Shown here piece by piece: positions 48,926 to 61,700 of a stretch of DNA of 64,000 bases; position 1 is the first letter of the stretch; each line of letters begins with the position of its first letter. Source of the stretch: Lagopus muta (lineage: Eukaryota > Chordata > Aves > Galliformes > Phasianidae); the NCBI RefSeq assembly GCF_023343835.1, contig NC_064447.1:1240001-1304000 (forward strand). Reading direction: 5' to 3'. Both the position numbers and the translations under genes were made by a program. The notes beneath the pieces are model-generated. The model saw only the letters and a list, made by a program, of their open reading frames with translations. It was not told the origin of the DNA and ran no database searches.

Positions 48926-51440
48926 TGGAAGCACCGTGTTTATGCAATCACAGGGCTTCTGACGCACAAAGGGTGGTGTAGAACTGTTGGGAGGGGAAAA
49001 TCCCTTTCCCAAGGGAACCCAACTCAGTCCTTTCTGGCCTGAGGTGGCCACAGCTCCTGGTGTCCCCCATGTGGTTCCAGCCTGCTCCATGTCCCCTCAC
49101 ACCCCTGAGCACTCTGCTGGTGCTCGGGCACACAGAAAGCTCCTGCTGCCCCTCCTGGGTCTTTCCCACTGAACCCACAGCTCTAGGGAGGCAAAAAACA
49201 TGGCAGGCCCACTGCAAGGACAGCGTGAGGCAGGGAGCCCAGGGCAGTGGGGCAGAACCAGGTTGGGCCTCCTGTTCACGTCCCACTCATGTCTGATGTT
49301 CTCGGGCCCTGTTGCTGATGCTCGCATTCTCTTTGTGTCTGTGTTGCAGGGATGTGAGCCAGCAGCCCTGGGCCACAGCATGAGGAGGAAAGCTTTGAGC
49401 TCTCACTGCCGTGGGGGGGGGGGGGGGGGTCCAATCTCAGTGGGGGGCTCCCTCTGGGGGCAGAGCAGGCTGCAGCCTTCCAGTGGAGTCCTTTGGTGTT
49501 GGAGCAAGCTCAGCTGTTGTGCCTTGGCTGCAGGATGCGCGCCAGCGGGCCTGGGGAGTAGCAAGGATGTGCTTGGAGCCAGCATGGGGCTGAGGTGACA
49601 GTGAGTGGGTGTTCAGCAGGGGGTGCTCACTGCTGCATCATGTCCCGCTGGTGACATGCAGGCACTGTGCCCAGACAAGGCTGTGAGGCCAGGTGGATGC
49701 GGCCGAGGTGCCACCAGACACGTGGACTGAGTGGGGAGGGGATGTGGGGAGGTGAAGAACAGAGAGGGGCAGCGAGGCTCAGGTCAGCAGTTCCAGCAGG
49801 CAGGAGGCACTAAGAGCTCAGTGTTTATTGGTTTTGCTCTGATGGCTCGTGGTTCGTACGAGGAATGGGCTGACTCTGCTGTGCACACAGACACATGTGC
49901 TGCTGGAGGCTGCCTTGGGGAGGCTTCCAAGCACCCTGAACCGAGGGCAGCCTGCACCCAGCTGCTGGTGCCTGGACAGCTGTGGGAGGCACGAGGTTGT
50001 GGGCCATCCCCAGCCTGTGCCAGCACCCAGCTGTGGTGAGCCGTGCCTGGCCGTGTATGTGTGGAGCAGCACTGCTCTGCTGCTGCAACAGAGGCACCTC
50101 TGAGCTCCTCCCTGTGTTCACAGGACCTTTCCATTTCACTGCTACTTCTACAGCGCAGGCTGCTGCATGTGCTGCCTCTAAGGCTACTGCTGCAAGCAAG
50201 TCTAACACGCACTGCCCTCCTGAAGCTGGAGACCTCTGTACTGCTTCCAGCAAAGCGCTTTCAGAGCCGCTGGCCTGTCCCTTGTAGGCTGAGAGATGTC
50301 AGGCATTTGCTGCTCGAGTGAGGAGCCCATCTGAGGGGCAAGGTGAAGTGTTCAGGCAGGAGTTCACAGCCCCCAACAAGGACACGCTCCCCACCCTTAG
50401 GATTAGATGTCAGGGCTTAGGAAGACTGCGGGGGAGCTGGGCAGAGCTACAGGAGCTGCAGGCTTTGTGTGCTGCCAGGATCCTGCCTGGAAGGGCAGCA
50501 CCACACACAGGATGACCCTGGCAGCCATTGTCTGCTTGGAGGCTGTTTTCAGCACCTCTGCGTTGCTCACCTGCAACCATCCTAGATGAAATCCTGAGGA
50601 AATCCCCACTATTTATCCACTTCAGCTTTTTTCCTTCCCCCATTGCTGGCTGGAATGGCTGTGAATTGAGAGATCTGTAGAGGTGTTTTTTTCTTCTTTT
50701 CCTGGCAGACTACATTGCTTGGTACTGTGCACCCCACGTGATATCACAGGGACTGTAGCACAAGGATGTAAAGTGCTCACAGCAGATGAGAGAGCGTTGC
50801 AAGGCCTTCAGGGCAGCCTTTACATTGCAAAGAAGGGACTGAAAATCTGTTGGATGGGGTTTAGTGGGTTAGTAGATGATGGATCAGCACCCAGTGCATT
50901 TCTACCTACTGTTTACTCTTCTTCCCCACTGAGCCTCTGTCACCAATGTCACTGGTCACATCCAACTCCTCTGACTTTCAAGTGCTGCCATATGGGAAAG
51001 GGCTTTGGAGATGGAAAACCCTTCAGTGTCCAGCCCCAGCACTCCCTGGCTCCTCTCTCAATTTGCAGATATTGAACCGAAACAGCAGGCAACAGCTTTT
51101 GCCTCGAATCCCCTGATGGAGCTAAGCACTGCCAGCCCCCAGTGTCAGCAGTGTGTGTGCAAACCCCATCTCAGTTCAGCCAGAAGGGTCAAGCCAGGCA
51201 GCTACCAGCTATCGATGTTCTCAGGTCAGCGAAGAGCTTTGCATTCTGCAAGGAACCTGAAACAGGCACTTACTGCAATGCCTAACTCAAAAAGAAACCG
51301 GCCAGGCCAAATCATTTGGTGCTTCTTGAGATTTTGCCTTCTGTTTTTAGGCATTGCTTTTTTCTCTTGGTGCAGAGTGGTGCCTGCCAACCCCAGCAGC
51401 TGCGTGGGATGCTGCCAGTAAATTTCTGATTGGATCAACA
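48926..51440. other. No gene recognised
   Basis: About 2.5 kb of moderately G+C-rich single-copy-looking DNA. It contains a 17-base poly(G) run (49413-49429). The open frames are short and of low complexity in amino-acid use, and no pair of splice sites with a recognisable domain was found. Confidence 0.55.
49413..49429 (+). repeat. Poly(G) run, 17 G
   Basis: Uninterrupted G tract; its true length is uncertain. Confidence 0.9.
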
Positions 51441-51467
51441 CTGCAGCTTTACAAATAAGATGGAGTG

Positions 51468-51473
51468 TTTATT
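51468..51473 (-). terminator. Candidate poly(A) signal of the membrane-protein gene at 53-58 kb
   Basis: AATAAA on the minus strand lies about 1.5 kb beyond the proposed stop codon at 53005. The 3' UTR would then be 53004 to about 51450. Confidence 0.4.
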
Positions 51474-53004
51474 TCTCAAGAAACAGCAAATGTACCTGAC
51501 CTGGCCTCAGCACAGGGAAAGCTCTTTGCCCTACCTAAAGTAGAACTGCAGTGTTGAATGTTCCTCCTCCCCTCACCTGGGTATGCCATAAAGATGCCCT
51601 GACCTCCCCCTCCCCCCAGACCCCTTGGTTCATTCCAGGTCTCCTCCAGGAAGGCTGCAATGCCGCTAAGTTCTGCAAGCTGCCACCACACGCCATGGAA
51701 GCCGGAGCTGTTGGGGAACAGAAGGAGAGGGAGTGAGGCTGGGCTTAAGTTGGTACCCAAAGACAGAGGCTGCAGGAGTGGGAAGCACACAGAGACTGCA
51801 GGAGTACGAGTAAGTGCTGGTGGACTGTGATCTGGTCAGAAGGCAAATGCAGCAAAGCTGGTGCTGATGGTGGGCTCTGCTTCCTCCTCTCCCTTCCCTT
51901 TCTTTTCTTTTCCCAGTCTTTTCCCAGCAGCAGACTGCTGAGATCTCCACAAGGGCAGAGGAGGGGCAGTTCCTTTTCCTACACCACGCAGGGTAAACAT
52001 CAGATGTAAACTTATTTGGGAAACACGATGAAATCAGGACGCAATTCAGGTGTTTAAGCACAGGTGTCCAGTTCCACCAGAGATTCTATGAGCTCAAAGC
52101 TCTGCAAGGTGTGAGAGCTGTAACTCGGGGCTTACAGAAGATCTGCCTTCTGGGAATGACAGCAGGAAGCTGGGGAGATCCCAAGGGTAGCTCCAATGGG
52201 ACCAGGCACTACTGGTGGGCACCTAAACTGCTCCATAGGAGCAAACCCCTACTACAGGGCTAGATTCACTTCAAGGCAGATGACAGTAATGGCTATAGAG
52301 GTGTATTTCCATTTCTGGATTTCTGATCCTCCTGACAAATGGGAGTTTTCACCATCTCTCAGCCCCTTGCTGGGCCCAGGGATTTCTCTGGGCACTGAGT
52401 AAATGCAACTGCAGCTAATTCAGGTGAGCGGGCGGTTTGTTCAGGTGGCTCTGCAAAGTTCTGCAGCCAGCAACACCTCTACCAGCTCTGTTTTGCTCAG
52501 ACAGGCTCAGGCTGTATCCCAGCAGAGCATAGATCTTCTAGACTGGTAACAAGGTACGCATGGAAAACACAGAGACCACGAGACCGAGGCAGGAGCCTTG
52601 CAGTGGTAGGGCAACACAGACAGAAAGGAGATGGGATCTCTCTCCATCCTCCTCCCCTAAGCATCCAGGTGTGGAGGCAATGGCATGCAGGCCAGGAAGA
52701 AGCATTGGGACCCCAAGCCTGCTGGGGATGTTATAGGAAGTGCAGGCTGAGCTCAGGACACCAGCCCAACCCTCCCACCCTGCAGTGCTGCCCAGGGGCT
52801 CCCTGGGCATGGACAGAGGAAGTCAGGAGGGGAGGTGGCCTTCTGCAGGGACCGTCTGATTCTCAGTCCATGGACACAGGGTTTAACAGGACAGCCACGT
52901 GTAATGACCACGGCAGAGGGGCATTGCAAGCTGTGGCCACCTAACACCACGATGGAGCTGTATGCAATGGGCACTGAGGGGAGGGACACGTACCAGCAAC
53001 TGCT

Positions 53005-56000
53005 CTAAGTGCTGTCGGTCTCAGGCTTGCTGGCTGTTTCAGGCCTGCAGGAAAGGAACAGAACAAAAATATGCAGGCAATTACTGAGGGGAAGACAATT
53101 GCATCCTGAAGCTAAAGCAGAAACAAACCAGTGGCATCACCTTTGCAGGGAGGACACTTGCTAGGCAGAGCACTGGTCCTCAGCCCAGCGATTGCAGGTG
53201 AGAGCTACTGATGTATCTCATGGCCAAAGGACATGGCAGCTCAAATCATGGGGAGCAAAGTGAGAACTTGCTGGCAGTATCCCACTGCGTGGCTGGGATA
53301 GTGCTCTGCCCCGACTGCCATACTGGGGATGGGAAGGGGAGAGAGGAGAACCAGCCCCACCAGGCTGCTCTTTGCCTGCCTGGTTGCAGAGCTTTTTGTA
53401 CACTGACAGCTCCAGCCTGAGCTCTCATCTTATTTGCAAGGGTGTAAAACCCAAATGGCTTCTGTGTCCCAAGCTGGACTTAACACCAGAATGAAATAAG
53501 ACCAGGGCTGAGCTGTGACAGTGCAGATGAGAAAACCAGCAACCACAGCAGATCAGATTGTCAAAGGCCCTTCCAGCATGCAGGGTCCTGCTGCCCATTC
53601 TTGAAGAGCATTTCATCTGTGAAAAGCTGAGGCTGTTTGTCCAGGCATTTGCAAAGGTGATCAAAACACACTTTAAACCCTTGGCTCTGAGAGCATGAGA
53701 AATTCTTGCTTTCAGCAGCCCTAATAGAAAGGGATGTCCTCTTCCCAGCTCGCTGCCTCCTGGGAGATGGGCTCTCTGAATGCCCTTTCTGCAGTGTGCT
53801 GAGAGGCACCAAGAGCCCTTCTCCACTCTCCCCACCTCTCTCTGAGCTGACATTGCACTGGTGCAGCTGCCAAGGAAAGGGCTCTAATTATAAACTGGCA
53901 GATACTTGGCATGCCTAAGGAAGGTTACTTCAGCTGTCAAGATAACCTGATGCTCAGGGGCTCTGTGTCAGCTCTAAATTGCTCCAACAGAGGATTTGGG
54001 GTGGCTTACCTTGCAGAGCCAAAACAAGATTAAACTATCATTATACATGCACCCCATACACACATGCTGTACATGATATGATATATTGCATACAGATAGT
54101 GCACCACAAACATCGCTGGGAGCGCGTACCTAACCATAAGCATGCGAATGTAAACCACCTGCAGCTGCATCTAGTTCATGAAACCCGAACAAATGATTCA
54201 CGTGTGCTAAAGCAGGAGGAATTGAGCAATGCTCTAGAAGAACACACAGCCACGTGTGTCTGTATGCACACACATCCATCTGTGCACCACGTCAGACAGA
54301 AGCACGACGATGGAGTGTGGCTGTGTGAAACCAAGCCCCCCAAGCTGCGGATTACAGAAGTGTTCTCTGAGCGCATCTAAATATTGAGCAGTGAAACAGG
54401 GAAGGAAAAAGAATCCCAAGCAGGTGCTTTTTAGTAGCTGAACAGCACATGGTAGTCACACTCTTCTCTTGTTTGCACAAACTCTATACCCACACTGCTC
54501 TCCTACTTTTCCCAAAGTGGCCAAGAAACTGGACAGACAGCTGCCTGGCTGTGAGAGCCAGGGCTTCCATAGGTGCAGTTTCTCCCCTTCCTGTCACCTG
54601 GGTCACAGCAAACTCCAGGCTGAGCCCACTCTCAATCTCCTCAGCCCTAGTCCGTCAGCCTGGCGGACTCTGAGGGATGAGTCTGCATGCAGTGGCTCTG
54701 CCACACTAATGAAGCCTTTCCTCTTCGTACCCAGAGCACAACTCCCAGCACGTCTGCACAGCTCAGACAAGGCAGACCAAGTGCAGTGCCTTGCATGGCC
54801 ATTGCAGCCCAACAGGATGCTGGCTGGATGCTGGGTGCCATCAGGGGCTCAGCTGCCACCCAGAGGCATTTCATTGGGAAAGACCTCTCCATTTCCACTG
54901 CATTTCCCCAGATAGGACACAGAGTGAGTGATGGAAACCCTTGCTGACATGTCAAGCAATTCAGGTCACTCATGAAAACCTTTCTTCACTGGCCCACATC
55001 AAGGAAGCAAATGGTGCCACCTGCTCTCCAGTCCTCCTCCTCCTGCATGGCCCGAGCTTCTGCCACACATCAGAGGAGGAGAAACATCCCAGGATTATTT
55101 TGTGTTCCTCCACATCCCCCATTCTCACAACGTCACCCTTCCCTCACCCACTCCTGCAGCTCCTCTTCCCTCCCGCAGCAGCCCCCGGCCCCAGGGCCAC
55201 CAAACGCCTCCCCACGGGGCCACCAACACTACTGGGAGGTGCCAGCAGCTCTCCTCTCCCCCTGACTGCTTAAGGACACATCTGAGCTTAACATAAACGG
55301 AGCCCAGGAGAGCAAGAAAACAAAGGAGGGAGGTTGCAAGGAGAGCTACAGCCAAAACAAGGGTACCCACGGAGAGCTGTGTTTACCAGTGACCCTCACG
55401 GTATCTCCTGGAAGCAGACGGGTGCTGTCTTCTCCTCACATAGAAATCTGTGTCTACAGTCTCCTGAACCGCTTGTTCTGGAAGCAGGACAAAGAGAGAG
55501 ACAGCTCTGTTGATAAGCTCCTTGAAGTCTTCAGCAGGCCCTGCAGAAGTTTCTGTGGCAATAGTTGCTGGTGGGGCTAAGGAGGTTAGGAATGGCTGCC
55601 CAAGTGCCGCATCCCATGTAAACACTGTACTGCCCCCTTTCCTTGGCTGAAAATACCTCTACCCTCTCCAGCCTGATTATGATTTTCCAGTATGTTTGGA
55701 AACCCAGCACACTGACCTCCTGAAATCGCAACTGCTGCACAGCACAGGGAGACCACAGCGCACGCACTCTCCAAGAACCAGGAGGGGCTTCTGCAGCTGT
55801 GATTTACTCGGCCCCACACAGGCAGAATTAGGGAGCCATTGGCTTCCAGCACGCTCGCTGTCCTTATGTGCATACAGAGGAACGGTCACCAAACGGCTCC
55901 GTGGCCATTCCATTGGCCTCCCTTCTCCTCCATGCTGGCTAACAGCAGGCCTGACGAGTGCAGCACACCCTCTGTACATGAATCTGTCTTTCCTGCTTTC

Positions 56001-58161
56001 CTAGGTAGTGCCTCACCTGCTCTGTTTCTCACATTGGTTCATGCAGCATAGAAGAGCACAAAACAGAATGGCCAGAAATGGGTCCCTTTTGGAGAGCTGC
56101 CATCAGTGCGTCGCTGTTCGGTCTCTTCCTTACCTGCTGGTGAACTGACAATCTGTGCCTGTGCTCTGTGTGCCGCACACACATTTCACCATTGTCAAAC
56201 GGTGCACACACAGTTATTATGTTAAATGTGTGTGCAGTTAGCATAAAAATAAGCTGACGTTTCCAAACACAGATCTGTAGAGTTTACAAAAAGAGGAAGG
56301 AAGCGAGTGAAGTGGCTTTACCTGTGTGTGATAAAGCAGAGGAAATTGAAATTATGAGGGCTTCCTTCCTTTTAATACACACAATTCTAAATTGCTGGAG
56401 AGCTAGTCAAATATCCAACACATGGCCCAGCTGGTCTGAGAGCTGGTTTTGCAGTAAGCCTTTGGTGAGTGGCTCCTTGGGACATGAAGATCCATTAGAG
56501 GTGCTGCAGACCAAAGGCAAGAATTTGCAAGGATGCTCATGATAGGACTAGTATACTCACATGAGTATTTAAATAGTTGAACAGGTAATGCTGGTATTCC
56601 AAGTGACTGCATCTATCTAGAACACCCTCAGATGGGATGCCAAGTGCACGGGTCCAGTGGGAAACACCCACTGTGTTTTCCCACTAAAGCTAAAGGGGGA
56701 ACAACCAAACCCAGGGGGAAGTAGGCAGGCCAAAGTAGGTTTGGAGGTGAAAAGGTTTAAATATTTTCCTCACAAGAACAGCATCTGAACTAAGATCATC
56801 TCGTTACTGATAAATGCTTTTCTTTCAGCAACAGAAGATTTCCTCTAAAACAAAACATGGATTTAATTATTTCACATTGTTAAAAAAAAAATAGTTTTGT
56901 GGGCGATAGTAGCAAAACATCTAAAGCTTCCAGGAGCTGCCACCAGTTGTTGACCACATGTTTTTGAGGGCTGGTTGGGAACCTGCTGGTGGTTGAAGGG
57001 CTGGGACAAGCATGAACCCCACACAACCCAGCCTGATGCAGCTCTCCTTCATTTGACCAGCCCTGCCCACTGAAGTCTCAACTTGTGGTCTCACCACTTC
57101 CATGTGAAGGAAGGGTTGCTTTGTAAGGGGACAAGATAAAGTTTGGTTTTGAAATCAACAACTCCCCTTGTGCCTAGCAGATACTGCACAGCACTGAGCG
57201 CTAACGAGGAAGGAATCTGAACAGCTGGATGTTCATGCACGAGAGGGCAAAGCCAGGAGTGTTTCACCCCATCACTTCTGGTTGAAGTGGCAAAAGCACA
57301 ATCTTAGAGTTTGGCCCAACTCACCAATCTCTTCCACAATATTCTCAGTGCTTCCAGGAGGAGTGGTTCTCTCCTGTTCAGAAACAAAACAAAACAAACA
57401 AAAAAGAATAACAACCTCAGGTGGGTGCCTCCTTGACCTGACCCTTTGCTCTGAGAGAAGAGCAGGAAGCCCTGGGGCTTTCCACCATCGCTACGATTAA
57501 GACCATGGGCATCACAGGAGCAGAGCTGGAGCCCTCCTGCTCTCGGCTGCCTTCAGCTGCTCCACCCAGCAAAGTGGTTGCCATCCCATCCGGCGTGAGT
57601 CCTTCAGTTCTGCTGCTGTGCAACCACGTCAAGAGCAAAGTCCTTCTCAGGACTTTTTTTCCTTAAAAAAGCAACATTCAGAGACCTGAAAATTGGCACT
57701 GCATGCTCCAGAGTTTGGGTGAAAGAGCAAAGAATGGCCACTGCTCATCTTTCCAGAAGACACCACTGGCGTGGCTGACATGCACAAGGAGGAACGACGA
57801 TGAACAAACTCAGCAACCACAGCAGAGAAAAAGATGAACCAGGAAAAGAAATGAGGCGAAATGGCAGCTGAAGTCTCACAGCGTTTCTTAGTGGAAATGG
57901 ACATTGATCCCCAGGTGGTGAGCATTTGTGGCTTTGTAGTTTGGGATAATAAAGGAAACCATTCCACTGACTTCAAAAGATCAGAACAATGAATCCCTTC
58001 CTTTACCATCACAGGGAGAAAAGAACACAACTCCAAGTTGCTTTACTTGACATGCAAGTATCATTTTTGGTCCTGTACCCGTCAGCCACACGCTGCTGTC
58101 ACCGTCAGTGCCCTCTGCTGCTGACAGCCCCTTGCCACAGCTGCTCTTGGGCACAGAGCAG
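53005..58161 (-). CDS. Unrecognised single-span membrane protein (partial model)
   Basis: Four consecutive exons fit in phase. 58161-58047 is a Cys-containing ectodomain piece (CSVPKSSCGKG and ILACQ). 57373-57325 encodes ERTTPPGSTENIVEEI and has a very strong T-rich acceptor and a GTGAGT donor. 55576-55440 is a Thr/Glu-rich stalk (PPATIATETSAGPAEDF, ending VDTDFY). 55376-55293 is a membrane span (LSVGTLVLAVALLATSLLCF and onward). A proposed last exon, 53044-53005, follows an excellent acceptor and encodes PETASKPETDST and a stop; at least one exon before it is unresolved. A 20-base exon near 53125-53145 would fit by phase. The 5' exons and signal peptide were not found. The layout is that of a type I surface receptor, but no family is recognised. 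The 63-base intron between 55439 and 55377 is unusually short. Confidence 0.45.
56656..56685. repeat. Short inverted repeat (hairpin)
   Basis: AGTGGGAAACAC and GTGTTTTCCCACT form a 12-bp stem with one bulged base and a 5-base loop. It lies in the stalk-to-stalk intron of the membrane-protein model. No function is assigned. Confidence 0.6.
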
Positions 58162-58439
58162 CTGAATACAGAAATCCCCTTTTAACCAACCCCAAAATAT
58201 CTTCTGGGCTCTCGACCGTGCCTTGCCTGTTCTGCACTCATCCTGCTTATGGCAGCTTGGAAATGAACGTGACTTAAGGAAGAGGGCTGTGTCGGAGCTA
58301 GGGAGGCACAAGCATGCAGGGCTGCAGCCAGCTGCCACGCTTTGCTCTCTCTCAGCAAACAGCACTGAGTGCTGCCAGCAAAACTCTGCTGCAGCTACAA
58401 ACCAGAAGCAGGGATACAAGTGACTCCTGAGCTCTCACA

Positions 58440-58700
58440 CGAGTGTTTAATGATAAGGACGTGTTAGATTGTTTTCCTAGAGCCTATGGATTACAGTGGA
58501 TCAGCTGTGAGCCCAGCGCCTGCCTGCTGATACTGTGAACAGCGGGTTTGCATTTCGGGTCAGCTCACAGGCGGGCGCCCTTTGGGGTCACTCCTCATAT
58601 GCTTGTAAAATAAATCTCTGCACTCCGCTCCTAAATCTGCTTCTCTTGTCTCCAAGCACAGCTGTGGCTTACTGAGTTTCCTTGCAGGGAGCTGGTGCAA
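58440..58700 (+). mobile_element. LTR-like stretch (weak candidate)
   Basis: AATAAA near 58609-58615 is followed by a C/T-rich U5-like run (ctctgcactccgctcctaaatctgcttctcttgtctcc). This is reminiscent of an LTR 3' half. No borders or target duplications could be fixed. Confidence 0.25.
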
Positions 58701-61700
58701 GGAATCACGTTCCTTACTTGCATGGCAGGTGCGAGCAGCTTGATCAGGACCTGATCTTTAGGCTGAGAAGAGTCTTGCTGGGTGCACAGACAAACTGCTG
58801 CTGCTCAGGCTTTTCTGAATTGAGAGGTCTCTTTATTTGGTGGCTCATGCTGTAGCAGCCAGGGGCTTCAAGCAGCTCCCAGAAGCCATCTGAGCAACCC
58901 AGGGAAAGGTTGGCCCACCAGGGCTTCAGCATTGCCCTCCAGCATCCCAAACCTGGTGCCTTCCCAACAGGTCAGTGCTGATCTGTGGGAAGGAGCGGCT
59001 GAACAAAGGAATGGAAAAATACAGGACAAACAGGAAAAGCAAACCCAGCTATCTCCCCCACACTGCACTCCAGCCTTCCTTCTGGCAAAGCTGAGCTGTG
59101 ACATTAACTTGACCTATCTGGTTTAAAGACAGCCAGTGGCTCCTGCTGTTGGTTGGGATATCTGAACGGGTCACACTGGCAGGGCCCTGCATTCCTGTGG
59201 GGGCCTGACTGTAACTCAATGCGGTGCTGGTCAGGCTGCCCACACCCCAGCGCCCTGCCTGCAGGAGCCCCACACCGCCAGGTGGAGGGACAGGCAGTGG
59301 CCGAGGGCGAAGGGGATGCTGGGACCAAGACTGCTTTCAAACAAGAAGCAGCTTTTAAGAACCATGGGTTTCCCAGCTGCTCCACAAAGTGTTGCCCTCT
59401 GACCTCACAAACACCAGGATGCCCAGAGAGCCCGGAGCCTGAGAGCAGAGCCTGAACAAGAGCAGCAGGAGGAGCAGACCACAGGGCCTGACCAGCTGCT
59501 GGTGCACGACTCAAGACTGCTGGCTTCCCTGGGCACAAACAGTTTATGGGGAAACCACAGCAGCTCCTCCTGCCAAGCAATTACACACAGGATTAGTGCT
59601 TCCCTCACACCTGACTTGGTGTTACGTGGTCACGGCTGCCCGGCTCTCAGCGACTTGCATTTCCTAAACCCAAAGGGCGTTTAATGCAGAGCAAACATTA
59701 CTGACTCAAGCTCAGGCCTGTTGAGGAACTGTCACCCAGAGATGTGCCAGTGCCACTGGACATCGCCAGATGCAAGAAGTGATTTTGCTCCACCCTTCCT
59801 CAGACTCACTGCAAGAGATCAAATGACCACATCACAACACACTGAGCTGAGCCACGTCAGCTGAGCCAAGGCGCATGCTGGTGGCAAAGCAAAAATGACT
59901 TAGAACATCTTAAGAGTGATTTAAACTAACATACAAATCTCCACACTTGAGTGGGCTACAGTGGGCACATGATAGACAGCTTCAGCAGCTCTGCTGGGGA
60001 GTTTTATTCAAGCCTACAGAGAGTTTTACCACTTCTTGGCAATTCCCCTCACTGAGTTCCTCCGGGTTGCTCCTCACTGATCCTCTCACCACTCTGACTT
60101 GCCCTCTCCCCATCCTGTGGGCTCTCTGCGCTCAGTGACTCCCTGCCCAGTTCTCCACCTACTGAGTTGGCCGTCAGCCCTCTTTGTTACTCTGGGGAAG
60201 CTCAGTTAGCCACTCCTGACCTGCTCCTTTCAATCCTCTTGTCCCACGACTTCTTGAATTCATCTTGACTCTTCACTTCCAGCCCTGATGAGAACACTAC
60301 TGACAGTCGACAAATCCACAAACCCTGGTCCATAGACCTTGGTCCTATCTGTCTTTCTATCCCCAAACACCACCCCTTCGTTCTTTCTCAGTCACATTCT
60401 TTTTTACATTTCCTACTCACCTGCTTTTCCAATTTACTGTCCTATTTTTCACAGTCCTCTAGCCCACTCTGTGCTCACATTGCCATCAGTTCTTTCCTTC
60501 CAGGTCCTGCTGGAAGCTGCAATCACCTTCTCTGTTCTCAAATTGTGCTGCGTACAATCAAAAACTTTTTAAATATTTCCACCTATTTCCTTAATATCAG
60601 TGTTTTATCCTGGTGTCTCTGCCAAGGCATCATCTCCTTTGCCAAACTTGATGCGCCATAGGCACTCTGTCTTTTCCTAGGAAGACCCTTCATCACATCC
60701 TTTCTGTCTTACCTCCACAGCCTCAGAGCATTGGCTGGCACCTTTTGACTTTGCCCCTGCACGCAAGCTTTCATTATTTCTGGTCAGTCCCCTTCCTCAT
60801 CTCATGGTTAGAATACTAAAAGCCTTAAATGAGCTATTACTCTCGTTCCTCTTGCAGCTCCATACTGCCCTTTCTTACGGCTTACTTATGTATGGGTGGA
60901 CTGATTTCATTTTCAGAAGGCAGGCTGAGGCTGTGTCTCCTGGGAGTATGATGGACTCTCCAACCTTCCTCATGTGCATTCAAAGGCTTTGAAGGTGAGC
61001 AACCTGTGCCGTATGCTCAGCAGTGGCCCCAAACAGCCCATCAGAGTCTATCTGAAGAACATACAGTTCTCTGTGTAAACCTGGTCTTGAGGGCTGCCTC
61101 CAAGTGCTCTGCTGAATAAAGCCTGCAGTGAGACTTATCCAAGCTGAAGCAGAGAAGTGAGGCACAGAACCCAGAGCTGCTGAGCCCTGGCCATAATGCT
61201 GTCCTACTCACCAAAGACCGGGAATCCAAAAAGGGTTTGACACTAATTATTATTACCTCACTGTCAGCTCCCAAATCCTGGGTCAGTCCAAACTGATCCA
61301 TCCCAAGAAAATGGTATTTTTGTCCCACTGGCAGACAGAAGTCTTTCTCCTGTCTAGGAATCCACCTTTGGGCTTATAATGGTTCTTCAAAGGGCTGAAC
61401 CCAACCTGGCTCCACTCCTTGCTGTAGACCCGTGTGCTCCTTTGGAGCCCTCTGTAATGCACTAGCATTTCTCACAAAGCCCTTCAGCTGTCCCCAACCC
61501 GAGGACTGCTATGTGATCGATTGTAAATCTGTCATTACGCATTCTGGTATCGTTGCTCATTCCTGCGATTTGGATAGCTAGCAACTATGTTGGATTCCCT
61601 TCTGATGACCAGAAGATCTTGAAACCTGGTTTATCACAAGTGAGGCAGGCTGGAACAAATGGTGCTGTTGGTTTATCTGTGAGCTCACTTTGTGTGTTTG

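Noticed and set aside
54600..54660. Possible acidic cytoplasmic exon (AEEIESGLSLEFAVTQ) for the 53-58 kb membrane protein
   Set aside because: The acceptor is weak, and the phase (2 in, 0 out) does not fit between the membrane exon and the last exon.
59400..59520. Signal-peptide-like minus-strand stretch (CGLLLLLLLFRLCSQAPGSL)
   Set aside because: There is no in-frame ATG after the preceding stop and no supported splice connection to the 58.2 kb exon. It is attractive but unsupported.
60070..60500. Minus-strand splice-like segments in the pyrimidine-rich tract
   Set aside because: Donor-like motifs exist, but the implied peptides are purine-run artefacts without similarity or consistent acceptors.
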